Source of the DNA: Nocardioides bruguierae
GTDB lineage: Bacteria; Actinomycetota; Actinomycetes; Propionibacteriales; Nocardioidaceae
DNA: 64,000 bases
Direction of reading: 5' to 3'
NCBI RefSeq assembly: GCF_023656415.1
Contig: NZ_JAMOIL010000006.1
Location: 1-64,000, forward strand
The notes under the pieces are model-generated. The model made no database searches, was not told where the DNA came from, and saw only the letters and a list, made by a program, of their open reading frames with translations. The position numbers were made by a program, and so were the translations under genes. Positions 1 to 7,173 of the stretch are shown piece after piece (the stretch's first letter is position 1; every line of letters begins with the position of its first letter).

Positions 1-87
1 CACGATCAGACGCTCGGGGCCGCCAGGCCGGTCGCGGCGGGTGGCGCGGTGAGGCGGGTACGGGGGGTCAGCGATCGCGAGCTTCAT
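1..87 (-). CDS. DPPY-motif DNA methyltransferase, N-terminal fragment (runs off the left edge)
   Basis: Only the first 29 codons are inside the window. The start ATG at 85-87 overlaps the TGA of the upstream gene as ATGA. The peptide begins MKLAIADPPYPPH, which has the DPPY catalytic motif IV of adenine-N6 or cytosine-N4 methyltransferases seven residues from the start. A very early DPPY is typical of small phage MT-A70/DNA-N6-type methylases, where the motif order is permuted. It is the last visible gene of the leftward prophage early operon and lies near a C5-cytosine methyltransferase, so the phage probably modifies its DNA at two kinds of site. The target base and sequence cannot be judged from this fragment. 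Confidence 0.6.
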   Translation of the reverse strand, partial: MKLAIADPPYPPHRATRRDRPGGPERLIV

Positions 88-632
88 GACGAGACCTCCC
101 CTGAGGTGGACGACGGCTCGGGACGGACAGCGCGGTTCTCGGGCGGCTCCCACGGCACCTGGTCGGGCACTCCAACCGGGGTGTTCAGGTCGTGGTCCCT
201 TCGCACTCGTATGTCGCCGGGCACCTGAACCGCCATCCGCATGGCGAAGCCGAACAGGGCCACGCGGGTCATCGCGCCGGGGCGTCCGCTCCGGTAGGTG
301 GCGAAGTCGCCATCGACGCGCTGGAACAGATCGACCTCGCGCTGCTGGAGGATGATCGACCCAGCGCACTCACGGGTCACGGCACCCTCGGGGGCCGCCT
401 TGAGCCCGGCGGCGATCCCCGCCTCGGAGACGGGGTTGTCGGGGTCCGTGGGGTGACAGGTCATGCCGGGCGCCTCGCCGGTACGCAGCCCGGCCCACAG
501 GCGACGCAGGTTTGCCTTGGTGTACCACCCGTCGGGAGTGTGCTTGCCCTGGTTGGCGGTGAGCCACGGACATGCCTGACACGGACTTTTGGTGGCCTCG
601 CGCACGGCGGTTCGGCGGCTCTCGTCAGCCAC
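84..632 (-). CDS. Prophage Cys-rich protein with CxxCPW motif (DUF6283-like)
   Basis: A 182-residue soluble protein with no signal peptide. Near the N-terminus it has C-Q-A-C-P-W, followed by two more isolated cysteines (TCHP near residue 59 and ECAG near residue 89). Four such cysteines could hold zinc or an iron-sulfur cluster. The C-x2-C-P-W start resembles the actinobacterial DUF6283 family as I remember it; the function of that family is unknown. It starts with GTG at 632, overlaps the upstream gene by 8 bp and overlaps the downstream methyltransferase start by ATGA, so it is translationally coupled in the prophage early operon. The family assignment is tentative; the coding call is firm. 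Confidence 0.7.
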   Translation of the reverse strand: MADESRRTAVREATKSPCQACPWLTANQGKHTPDGWYTKANLRRLWAGLRTGEAPGMTCHPTDPDNPVSEAGIAAGLKAAPEGAVTRECAGSIILQQREVDLFQRVDGDFATYRSGRPGAMTRVALFGFAMRMAVQVPGDIRVRRDHDLNTPVGVPDQVPWEPPENRAVRPEPSSTSGEVSS

Positions 633-864
633 GGTCGGCCTCCTGGTCGGTCGTGGACGACTGACGTGGTGCCTTGGCCTCCGCGCTCAGCTGCTCGGCG
701 GCCTCCTGGAGCGCACGGCGGCGGTGGGCGGCGCCGGGCGTGCCGTGCTCGAGCGGGATGCGGTCGCGGAGCGCCTGGGAGGCGTCGGCCATGGCCTGGC
801 TGTAGGCGACCTGGCAGCGCTCGGTGATGCGCCGGCGGTGGGCGGCGATGGGGTTGAGGGTCAT
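625..864 (-). CDS. Small prophage protein, unknown function
   Basis: A 79-residue, charged, probably helical protein (many Ala, Arg, Gln and Glu) with no membrane segment and no motif I recognise. ATG at 864 is preceded by GGAGACCACC, the ribosome-binding leader that recurs through this operon, which supports the start. The reading frame overlaps its upstream neighbour by four bases and its downstream neighbour by eight, as expected of an early phage gene. No function is proposed. Confidence 0.6.
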   Translation of the reverse strand: MTLNPIAAHRRRITERCQVAYSQAMADASQALRDRIPLEHGTPGAAHRRRALQEAAEQLSAEAKAPRQSSTTDQEADRG

Positions 865-1001
865 CGGTGGTCTCCGTTCGTGCGGGGGCAGGTGGTGGCG
901 TGGGTGCGGTACCAGGCACCGACGGCCTCGGCGGTCGTCAGCAGCGCGTGGCCGCCGCAGCGGGTGCAGGTGAGCCGCCAGGGCCGGGTCAGGCCGGTCA
1001 C
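861..1001 (-). CDS. Very small Cys-containing prophage protein (46 aa)
   Basis: A 46-codon frame fills the gap between two confident genes exactly. Its GTG start (1001-999) overlaps the upstream TGA as GTGA, and its TGA (863-861) overlaps the next ATG as ATGA. The peptide contains T-C-T-R-C-G-G near residue 11 and a further Cys near residue 38, reminiscent of half a zinc ribbon. The perfect stop/start chaining on both sides is the main evidence that it is translated. Its function is unknown; single-strand DNA or RNA binding would be a guess. Confidence 0.55.
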   Translation of the reverse strand: MTGLTRPWRLTCTRCGGHALLTTAEAVGAWYRTHATTCPRTNGDHR

Positions 1002-1195
1002 TCGAGTTCCCGGACCTGGCGTGCGAACCGCTCGTGCGCGGACTGGCGGGTGACTCCCAGTTCGTCGCCGATGGCGGCCCAGGCCGCCCCGGCGGATCGT
1101 GCGGCGGCGACGCGCTGGAGGAGGACGTTGCGGGCGTCCTCGAGGTCGATCTGGGCGTCGCTGATGCTGGCCATGACGGCGCGCGGGGCGGTCAC
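998..1195 (-). CDS. Small helix-turn-helix DNA-binding protein
   Basis: A 65-residue protein starting with GTG at 1195. The C-terminal half, W-A-A-I-G-D-E-L-G-V-T-R-Q-S-A-H-E-R-F, is a textbook helix-turn-helix of the kind found in small actinobacterial and actinophage regulators. The N-terminal half is a predicted helix. It overlaps its upstream neighbour by GTGA and its downstream neighbour by GTGA. It is likely a small DNA-binding accessory protein of the prophage; its target is unknown. Confidence 0.7.
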   Translation of the reverse strand: MTAPRAVMASISDAQIDLEDARNVLLQRVAAARSAGAAWAAIGDELGVTRQSAHERFARQVRELE

Positions 1196-1917
1196 GACCG
1201 GGCTCCCTTGCTGCGGGTGGGGACTCCGAGGCGGCGCAGGGCGTCGTAGACGGTCGGGGCGGTGATGCCGTAGTCCGGGGCGATCCGGCCGGCGCTCTCG
1301 CCTGCCGCGTACCGGGTGGCGATCTCCTGGCGCTGGGCGTCGGTGATCTTGGTGTTGTCGGGCGGCGCGGTGGGGCGGCGCGGGATGTCGTGGAGCCGCA
1401 TGATCTTCAGGACGGTGGGCTCGCTGAGGCCGACCTCGTCGGCGACCTGCTTCTGTGTGTGTCCCTGCTCGTAGAGGCGGCGGACCTGGGCGGCGATCTC
1501 GGGGTCGCGGGACGCGCTGGGCTTGTTCTGCGCACGGCGGGTGCGGCCGTCGACCAGCTCGACTCCGCTGGCACGGAGGACGCGCCGGATGGTCGCAGGG
1601 GTGTGCTGCATCGCCGTGGCGATGGTCGGGACCGTCTCGCCGGCCTGGTAGCGGCGGATGACCTCGGCGTCTCGCTCGCCGCGGGGCAGCGACTTCTTCG
1701 GCGTCCGGGCTGATGGCTCGCGGCGCCGGGCGGGCGCCTGCTTCGGGCCGGTGGTGGCGTTCGGCGCGATCGGGCTGGCGCAGGGTCCGCAGATCCCGGT
1801 CTCGGTGTCGACCGTGCCGGAGCGGCGGTGGCAGAGCGTGCAGAGCGGGGCGAGCGCGTCGAAGTCGAGGCCGAGGACTCGACCGGCGGGGTCTCGGAGC
1901 ATCGGGGTGGTGGGCAT
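1192..1917 (-). CDS. Putative DNA-binding protein with zinc-knuckle N-terminus and three HTH repeats
   Basis: A 241-residue protein. Residues about 26-46 hold C-T-L-C and C-G-P-C pairs, a likely treble-clef or zinc ribbon. After a basic linker come three resolvase-type helix-turn-helix units: around residues 82-115 (GERDAEVIRRYQAGETVPTI...), 135-168 (ARDPEIAAQVRR-like, VADEVGLSEPTVLKIM) and 185-235 (TRYAAGESAGRIAPDYGITA, then PTVYDALRRLGV). No recombinase catalytic domain is present, so this is a multi-site DNA binder rather than a resolvase. The ATG at 1917 has an AGGGAGC leader. Candidate roles are recognition of repeated phage sites, for example at an origin or a late promoter; this is inference. 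Confidence 0.7.
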   Translation of the reverse strand: MPTTPMLRDPAGRVLGLDFDALAPLCTLCHRRSGTVDTETGICGPCASPIAPNATTGPKQAPARRREPSARTPKKSLPRGERDAEVIRRYQAGETVPTIATAMQHTPATIRRVLRASGVELVDGRTRRAQNKPSASRDPEIAAQVRRLYEQGHTQKQVADEVGLSEPTVLKIMRLHDIPRRPTAPPDNTKITDAQRQEIATRYAAGESAGRIAPDYGITAPTVYDALRRLGVPTRSKGARS

Positions 1918-1969
1918 GGTCAGGCTCCCTGGTGGTGGGTGGGCAGGCCGGGGTTGGTGCTGGGCTGGG

Positions 1970-3613
1970 TCATGCGGCGATGTCCGCTCCGAGGGAGGCG
2001 GCGACGGCGGCGATGAGGTCCCGTGCGGCTGGGGGCGTGACGGCGTTGCCGGCGAGCTTCACGCGCTCGCGGCGGGTGCCGTGCCAGTGGTAGTCGGCGG
2101 GGAACGCCATGCCGGCGGCGACCTCGGTGGGCTCGAGCATCCGGAAGAGGCAGTCGTCGACCTGGGCTTCGGCGGCGGTGATGTCGCCGGGGGTGATGAG
2201 CGACTGGTGGCCGGTGGTGGTGAGGGTCCGGTAGGGCTCGGTGGCGGGGGTGAGCATCTCGGCGCCGTCGCCCTTGCTGCTGTTGTGCCGCTGGATGAGG
2301 GCGTACCGGTCGACGGTGGTGAGGGTGCCGAGGGGCTCGGTGGCGGGGCGGGCGGTCTTCGTGGCGCCGTAGTAGGGGAGGACGAGGCCGTGGTGGTTCC
2401 CGGAGGCGGTGAACGTCGCGGCGGGCTGGTCGACCGGGCGGGCGGTGGACCCGCCGCCACGGAGCTCGGCGATGAACGGCACCGGCTGCACGAGCGCGTC
2501 GAGGTGGCGGCTGGTCTGGGTGCGCAGCGGCCGATCGGTGGAGGCGACGCGGTCGCCGGCGCGGCCCTCGAGCGGCACGATGAGCGCCTTGGACTCCATC
2601 GTGTGGAGGGTGCGGAGCACGTCGTCGGTGGACCAGGCGCGGTAGTAGGCGTCGGGGCGGCCGAACGCGGGGTGCTTGGGGTCGGCGGCGTCGTACTGGT
2701 TGCCGCCGGACTCCATGTGGAACGGGGACCAGTAGCGGGCGATGCCGGCGGCGATGCGGCGGCGGGTCTTCTCGGCCAGGGGCCGGGGCCGGTCGCCGAT
2801 GCGGGTGCCGGTCAGCGTCCAGTCGATCGCGGCCGCGGCGGGGAGGTAGCCGGGCTCGACGACGGTGCCGCAGGCGGCATGGACGTAGACGTACTGGGAG
2901 CGGTACTTCCCGACGGTGCGGCCGTTCTTCCACGACTGCTGGGCGTCGGCGACGGTCTCGCAGCTGGTGCACCAGGCGAGGGGCCGCAGGACGCGGTCGA
3001 TGTCGGGGGCGGTGTTCCCGGCGAGCCAGCAGACGATGTAGAGCCGGTCGCGGGACTGGGGTGCGGGGTCGCCGTGCGCCTGGGCGTGCATGCTGTTGAG
3101 CGACACGACGCGGTACTCGTAGCCGAGGTTCCGCAGGCCCTTCTTCCACAGGGCCCATGCCTCGCAGTACTTCGGGTTGGTGGCGATGTCGACGACGTTC
3201 TCGATGACCATCGCGGCGTAGCGGTGGTGCTCGGCGAACCGGAGGACGTCGAACATCAGCAGCCGGGACCGCTGGACGACGGCGGTCTCGGGGTCCTCGT
3301 CGACGAGGTCGGGGTCGAGGAGGGACAGCAGGTCGGCTTCGACGGAGACGGAGGTGTACTTCCCGCCGGACGCCTGGGACCACTTCGTGCACTCGGGGGA
3401 GGCCCAGAGGATGTCGGTGCGGGGGAAGTAGCGGGGGTCTTCCTCGTGGAGGTCGACGGCGGCGTGGTCGGCGTCGGGGTGGTTCTGGTTGTGGACGTCG
3501 ACGGCGAGCTGCCAGTGGTTGGCGGCCATGCGGATCTCGATGCCGGGGATCTGCATCGCGCCGGTCGAGGACCCACCTCCACCGCAGAACAGGTCGGTGA
3601 CGGTGAGGGTCAT
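1970..3613 (-). CDS. Phage C5-cytosine DNA methyltransferase
   Basis: A 547-residue methyltransferase that would transfer a methyl group from SAM to C5 of cytosine. Motif I is D-L-F-C-G-G-G-G-S-S near residue 7. Motif IV is S-P-E-C-T near residues 72-76, with C75 the expected nucleophile; classical enzymes have PPC, so the Glu is a variant. Motif VI is IENV near residue 130. The conserved C-terminal block R-M-L-E-P-T-E-V-A-A-G-M and the K-L-A-G-N-A-V-T-P motif X region are at about 490-530. It is longer than a minimal M.HhaI-type enzyme because of an extended target-recognition region. ATG overlaps the upstream stop (ATGA). No restriction endonuclease partner is evident, so it is probably an orphan phage methylase protecting or marking phage DNA. 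Confidence 0.9.
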   Translation of the reverse strand: MTLTVTDLFCGGGGSSTGAMQIPGIEIRMAANHWQLAVDVHNQNHPDADHAAVDLHEEDPRYFPRTDILWASPECTKWSQASGGKYTSVSVEADLLSLLDPDLVDEDPETAVVQRSRLLMFDVLRFAEHHRYAAMVIENVVDIATNPKYCEAWALWKKGLRNLGYEYRVVSLNSMHAQAHGDPAPQSRDRLYIVCWLAGNTAPDIDRVLRPLAWCTSCETVADAQQSWKNGRTVGKYRSQYVYVHAACGTVVEPGYLPAAAAIDWTLTGTRIGDRPRPLAEKTRRRIAAGIARYWSPFHMESGGNQYDAADPKHPAFGRPDAYYRAWSTDDVLRTLHTMESKALIVPLEGRAGDRVASTDRPLRTQTSRHLDALVQPVPFIAELRGGGSTARPVDQPAATFTASGNHHGLVLPYYGATKTARPATEPLGTLTTVDRYALIQRHNSSKGDGAEMLTPATEPYRTLTTTGHQSLITPGDITAAEAQVDDCLFRMLEPTEVAAGMAFPADYHWHGTRRERVKLAGNAVTPPAARDLIAAVAASLGADIAA

Positions 3614-3819
3614 CGGCTAGCCGCCTGCTGGGCGGCGACGATGGCGGCGTCGAGGGCGTAGACGTCGCGGTGCACGGGTGCGCCGAGCTGGGTGCTGGCG
3701 GCGTCGTCGATGGCGCGCACGGCGCCGCGGACGGTCTCGGCGTCGTGGGACGCCTCCCGGGTCAGGGTGTCGACGATGACGAGGGCCGCGTGGGCCTCGG
3801 CGTCGGTGGTGATGGCCAT
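3610..3819 (-). CDS. Small prophage protein, unknown function
   Basis: A 69-residue, Ala/Asp-rich, probably all-helical protein with no recognisable motif or membrane segment. The ATG at 3819 follows AGGAGACCACCC, the same strong leader seen before several other genes of this operon. Its stop overlaps the methyltransferase ATG, so the two are likely co-translated. No function can be assigned. Confidence 0.6.
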   Translation of the reverse strand: MAITTDAEAHAALVIVDTLTREASHDAETVRGAVRAIDDAASTQLGAPVHRDVYALDAAIVAAQQAASR

Positions 3820-3837
3820 GGGTGGTCTCCTGGGTGT

Positions 3838-5082
3838 TCAGCTGGTGCGGCGGCGGGTCGGTGTGGCGAGGTGGAGGCGCCAGACGTCGGGCCACCAGAC
3901 CCAGACCCGGCGGGTCTTCAGCTCGCAGTAGCCGTCGATGACGGCCTCGGGGTCGCCGGCGAACGCGGCGCGGAGTTCTCCGCCGCAGCGGACGAGCTCG
4001 TGGGTGGCCGGCTCGAAGATGTCGGCGGGGCAGGCGGGGAACTCGCCGGGCGGCCAGGTCGCGTCGCACTCGGTGCAGTGGTCGGCGACGTGCTCGAGCT
4101 GCGGGCCGAGCCACTTCGCGATGGTGCGGACGGGGCGGCCGAGCGAGGCGAGGGTGGAGCGGGCGTCCGGGAGGGCGACGTACTTCTCGGCCTCTTCGCG
4201 GCGCAGCTGCGCGGCGTGGGCTCGTTGGAAGTCGTCGTCGTCGAACCGGTGCTTGCAGGCGGGGCACTTCCAACGGTCGTCCTCGGGTCTGGAGCGCCAG
4301 ACGGGCTCGAGGGGCAGCGCGGACGGGCATGGCCGCGGGCAGGCCAGCGCGTGACCGGTGCGAAGGCGGCCGCCGCACTCGGTGGCGGTGGTGGTCTGGC
4401 GGCGGGTCGCGGCGGTGCAGGGCTGGTCGTCCGGGCCCGGGTTGGTCTGGCGGTGGCAGGTGTCGCAGGTGCGTAGGGCCGGGGCGGTGGCGGTGCACAG
4501 CGGGCAGGCCCATGTGTCGATGAAGCGGGGTGCGTAGGCGCGGACGAGCCGCGGGTGGGTTGGGCATGTTGGTCGGTCGCACTCGACGCGGGTGCGGTCG
4601 TCGCGGTGGCCGGCGCGGAGCAGGTTCTCCATGTGGACCCGGACGCCGCGGACGTCGTCGGCGAGGTGGGGCCAGCGGCCGGTGTCGTGGGTGGTGATCC
4701 AGTCGAGCTGGTGCCGTAGGAACGACGCCTCGGTGCGGATGGTCGGGATGTGGTCCCAGACGGCGTCGAGGGCCCACCTGTACTGGTTCGACCACCAGCG
4801 CAGCACCTGGAGCGCGGGCACGGCTGCGTCGTCGTCGGCGTCCTCGTCGATCGCGGGCGACGGGCCGGGGAGGCGCCACTCCTCGTGGAGCTCGACGCGC
4901 CGCTGCCACGTGTCGGGGTCGGCGACCGGAGCGAGGTTGATCATCGCGCGGCCGCCGGGCAGTGACCGGCCGTCGACCTGTGCGCGGGCGTCGTTGACGG
5001 CCTGGTCGTGGAGGCCGTCGGCGAGGTTGATGATCTCGGTGAGGTCGCGGGCGACCTTGATGGGGTCCGGGTGCTGGTTCAC
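3838..5082 (-). CDS. Large prophage protein with several zinc-binding Cys clusters
   Basis: A 414-residue protein; the GTG start at 5082 overlaps the HNH gene's TGA as GTGA. The N-terminal third (ARDLTEIINLADGLHDQAV...) is helical. From about residue 130 there are repeated cysteine pairs: ECDRPTC, ACPLC...TCDTC, ACPRPC, KCPACKHRF, HCTECDATW, ACPADIF and RCGG, enough for three or four zinc ribbons. The segment KCPACKHRFDDDDF resembles C2C2 ribbons of nucleic-acid-binding proteins. Such multi-ribbon proteins are frequent in actinophage early operons and are annotated as hypothetical. It may bind DNA or RNA; no catalytic motif is visible. Confidence 0.65.
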   Translation of the reverse strand: MNQHPDPIKVARDLTEIINLADGLHDQAVNDARAQVDGRSLPGGRAMINLAPVADPDTWQRRVELHEEWRLPGPSPAIDEDADDDAAVPALQVLRWWSNQYRWALDAVWDHIPTIRTEASFLRHQLDWITTHDTGRWPHLADDVRGVRVHMENLLRAGHRDDRTRVECDRPTCPTHPRLVRAYAPRFIDTWACPLCTATAPALRTCDTCHRQTNPGPDDQPCTAATRRQTTTATECGGRLRTGHALACPRPCPSALPLEPVWRSRPEDDRWKCPACKHRFDDDDFQRAHAAQLRREEAEKYVALPDARSTLASLGRPVRTIAKWLGPQLEHVADHCTECDATWPPGEFPACPADIFEPATHELVRCGGELRAAFAGDPEAVIDGYCELKTRRVWVWWPDVWRLHLATPTRRRTS

Positions 5083-5516
5083 GGGCGCTCTCCGGGCGGG
5101 GTGGGGGTGTAGAAGCCGTCGTGGCTGAGCCAGACGAGGTCGTGGATGTCCCGGGCGGCCCAGATGTCGGCGACGCCGACGGTGGCGGGGTCGACGCCGC
5201 GGGGGACGAGCCATCCGAGGCGGGTCGCCTCGCCGCGGTTCGCTTCGACCCAGCCGTGGCAGCCGGTGGTGCCCGATCCGCAGAGCAGGAGGAGGTTGGC
5301 CGGGGTGTTCGCGGTGGGGTCGGTGGTGCCGCCCATGCCGCGGGGTCGGCGGTGGTGGATGGAGTGGTCGCCGGTCCAGGTGTCGCCGATGCGGAGGCCG
5401 CGGCCGCAGCGCTCGCAGCGGCCGGCGCAGCGGGCGATGACGAGGTGGCGGGTCTCGAGGGTGGGGCCGGTGGAGCGGCTGGTGCGTCGGGTTGGTCGGG
5501 TGCGGCGGAGGGTCAT
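5079..5516 (-). CDS. HNH endonuclease
   Basis: A 145-residue protein using the ATG at 5516, which overlaps the upstream stop as ATGA; an earlier in-frame ATG would extend far into the upstream gene. The HNH fold is visible: C-E-R-C-G at about residue 35, then D-H-S-I-H-H-R-R-P-R-G-M-G-G, an Asn-containing stretch (ANTPANLLLLCG) and G-C-H-G-W-V. The two Cys pairs would bind structural zinc and the His-Asn-His set the catalytic metal. Family members nick or cut double-stranded DNA; in phages they act in packaging, recombination or as selfish endonucleases. Its place inside the replication operon, away from terminase genes, fits a recombination or homing role better than packaging. Confidence 0.85.
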   Translation of the reverse strand: MTLRRTRPTRRTSRSTGPTLETRHLVIARCAGRCERCGRGLRIGDTWTGDHSIHHRRPRGMGGTTDPTANTPANLLLLCGSGTTGCHGWVEANRGEATRLGWLVPRGVDPATVGVADIWAARDIHDLVWLSHDGFYTPTPPGERP

Positions 5517-6412
5517 CGTGCTGCCTTCGACTCGGCTGCGCACTGGACGCAGAAGCGGGTGGACCCGGTGTGGCCCGGGGCGGGGCATGGGGTGTCGGTG
5601 ACGAGCGCGAGAGAGGGTGCGCCGGGGTGGGGGATGGACTCCCAGCCGGCGAGGAACGCCTGGATGGTCTGGGGCGGGTCGTCGCGGCGGAGAGTGCGGA
5701 CGGCGACGTCGACGAGCTTCTGGTCCCCGTGGATGGCGATGAGGTCACAGATCGCGGTGGCCTGGTGGGGCTTGAGCTTGTCGGTCCGGATGCCCGTGAG
5801 CGCGGTGTAGCGGCGGAGCTTGCTGGCGAGGATGTCGATCGCGACGTCGTTGTCCACAGGCTGCGGCGGCGTCGCCGCGCGGGCCGCCGCGGTCGGGTCG
5901 GGTCGGGTCGGGTCGGGCCGGGGCGACTCGGGGTCGCGAATCGCGGGCGACTCGGGGCGATCCATCGGGGGCGACTCGGGGGCGACTCGGGGCGACTCGG
6001 CGTCGTCGTCGTCGTTGCAGAACCGGCAGGTCTTGGAGACCTTCCCCTCGCGGACGTGCCACCGCATGTGGTTGCCCTGTGCTCCGGCGTCGGAGTAGTC
6101 GGGGGTCGTCTCGCTGCCGGGGTTGAGGTCGGTCCAGTCGTGGAAGCGGAAGCCGGGCTCGTCGTCGACCTCGTCGGGGCGCCAGAGGCCGGCGTCGACG
6201 AGTCGGGCGGCCAAGGCGTTGGCGTCGTCGTCCCACTCCTCGAGGACCTCGGCGGGCACGAACCCGCCGTTGCGCTGTCGTCCCGCCCAGGCGCCGGCGA
6301 GGGCCCACAGCCCGAAGGGGCTGGAGTCGCGGGTCTTGTCGGGGTGGGATCGGCGGACGCGGCGGGCCTTGCGGTTGTCCGGCAGCTGGTCGTCGACTCG
6401 GAACCACGTCAT
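5513..6412 (-). CDS. Probable phage replication protein (winged-helix N-terminus, DnaD-like organisation)
   Basis: A 299-residue protein; ATG at 6412 overlaps the ASCH gene's stop. The N-terminus (MTWFRVDDQLPDNRKARRV... FGLWALAGAWA) matches the pattern of actinophage winged-helix replication proteins that begin by reading 'WFRVDD'. A Cys pair (CRFC) sits near residue 125. The middle (about 130-175) is a Pro/Glu/Asp/Ser-rich linker made of ESP/PDP repeats. The C-terminal part (LASKLRRYTALTGIRTDKL...) is helical and ends with CPAPGH...CVQC, a possible zinc site. Two-domain proteins with a low-complexity linker are typical of phage replisome organisers. The function is inferred from organisation, not from a catalytic motif. 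Confidence 0.55.
   Translation of the reverse strand: MTWFRVDDQLPDNRKARRVRRSHPDKTRDSSPFGLWALAGAWAGRQRNGGFVPAEVLEEWDDDANALAARLVDAGLWRPDEVDDEPGFRFHDWTDLNPGSETTPDYSDAGAQGNHMRWHVREGKVSKTCRFCNDDDDAESPRVAPESPPMDRPESPAIRDPESPRPDPTRPDPTAAARAATPPQPVDNDVAIDILASKLRRYTALTGIRTDKLKPHQATAICDLIAIHGDQKLVDVAVRTLRRDDPPQTIQAFLAGWESIPHPGAPSLALVTDTPCPAPGHTGSTRFCVQCAAESKAAR
5892..6000. repeat. Iteron-like direct repeats inside the putative replication gene
   Basis: GTCGG is repeated five times in tandem (5892-5916). Next comes GGCGACTCGG in five exact copies starting at 5922, 5946, 5970, 5981 and 5991, with a degenerate copy at 5957. Spacings are 24, 24, 11 and 10 bp, close to whole turns of the helix. The array encodes the ESP/PDP linker of the protein, so codon-level repetition alone could explain it. 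The alternative is an origin inside the initiator gene, as in lambdoid phages. Confidence 0.6.
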
Positions 6413-6834
6413 CGCGGCATCGCCGCCCGGACGCGGTCCGCGATGTCCACGGGGACGTCCCAGACGCCGAGGCGGCCGGGGACGTCGATGTGCTCGGTCA
6501 GGACGATCGGGTTCGACACGACCCAGTGGGTGGCGTCCGGCCACGCCCAGGGCGAGCAGGACCCGTCGCAGGTGTGGACGCGGTCGAGGTTGACGGCGCC
6601 GATGATCGCGCCGAACTTCAGCGCGGTGTCCTCGGCTGGTCGGCCGAATGGTGGGATGCGGAGCGGGTGGGCGAGCTGCTCGATCTGCTGGTGCTCGGCC
6701 GTGGCGGCCATGCTCCTGGAGGCGTGGATGAGCAGGAGCCCGCGGTGGCTCGTGGAGCGGGTGCGGTTCTCGATGTTCTTGCCGGCCCGGAGGATGGCCC
6801 ATGCCCATGGTTGGCGGACGCTGAGCGCCTTCAC
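6409..6834 (-). CDS. ASCH-domain protein
   Basis: A 141-residue protein beginning with GTG at 6834 after GGGAGACCACC. The start KALSVRQPWAWAI followed by G-K-N-I-E-N-R-T is the signature of ASCH domains, a PUA-like beta-barrel that binds RNA or modified nucleotides. A conserved G-A-I-I-G-A-V-N-L strand follows near residue 75. Family members include the YqfB amidohydrolase and many phage proteins of unknown role. Here it lies between a membrane/hypothetical cluster and the replication gene, with ATGA coupling to the latter. A role in RNA binding or nucleotide clean-up is plausible but not shown. Confidence 0.85.
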   Translation of the reverse strand: MKALSVRQPWAWAILRAGKNIENRTRSTSHRGLLLIHASRSMAATAEHQQIEQLAHPLRIPPFGRPAEDTALKFGAIIGAVNLDRVHTCDGSCSPWAWPDATHWVVSNPIVLTEHIDVPGRLGVWDVPVDIADRVRAAMPR

Positions 6835-6846
6835 GTGGTGGTCTCC

Positions 6847-7173
6847 CTAGTTGCTGCTGGTGATCGCGGCGATCTCGTCGCGGGTGTGCTGGTGGAGGCG
6901 GTGGAAGGGGTAGCCGGAGACGAGCTCGCGGGCCGCGGCCTCGGTGATCTCGAGGCGGACCTGGTAGTGCTCGATGGCCTCGCGGGGCGTGAACGCCTGC
7001 CCGTTGACGAGGACGAGGGCGTCTCCGGCCTCGGGGGTGAACGGCGGCCGGTCCTCCCACTCGAACGCGCGGGGCCGGTCGTTGACCCGGGCCCACCGGA
7101 TGCGCTGGTCGCAGCCGGGGACGCGGCACCACTCCCAGGAGCGGCGCGGGGACCCGACCGGCCCGCCGATCAC
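6847..7173 (-). CDS. Prophage protein, unknown function (Cys pair, WCRVPGC)
   Basis: A 108-residue protein with GTG start at 7173 overlapping the upstream stop (GTGA) and ending in TAG at 6847. It contains W-E-W-C-R-V-P-G-C-D-Q-R-I-R-W near residue 14, a C-x4-C pair often seen in phage proteins that bind one zinc together with later His residues (HYQ, FHRLHQH). The remainder is acidic and helical. I do not recognise the family. Coupled translation with its membrane-anchored neighbour is the only functional hint. Confidence 0.6.
   Translation of the reverse strand: MIGGPVGSPRRSWEWCRVPGCDQRIRWARVNDRPRAFEWEDRPPFTPEAGDALVLVNGQAFTPREAIEHYQVRLEITEAAARELVSGYPFHRLHQHTRDEIAAITSSN

Noticed and set aside
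1920-1973. 17-codon frame (ATG at 1973, stop at 1920) between the methyltransferase and the triple-HTH gene
   Set aside because: It overlaps the methyltransferase stop as ATGA, but it is too short and featureless to call; it may only keep ribosomes coupled across the gap.
1658-3661. Long plus-strand frame (667 codons) opposite the cytosine methyltransferase
   Set aside because: Its translation is Gly/Val/Asp low-complexity typical of the strand opposite a GC-rich gene, while the minus strand carries conserved methyltransferase motifs. Similar long shadow frames at 17332-19320, 20165-24043 and 47224-51024 were rejected for the same reason.
5892-6000. CRISPR array
   Set aside because: Repeats are only 5 and 10 bp with irregular or absent spacers, lie inside a coding gene, and have no cas genes nearby.
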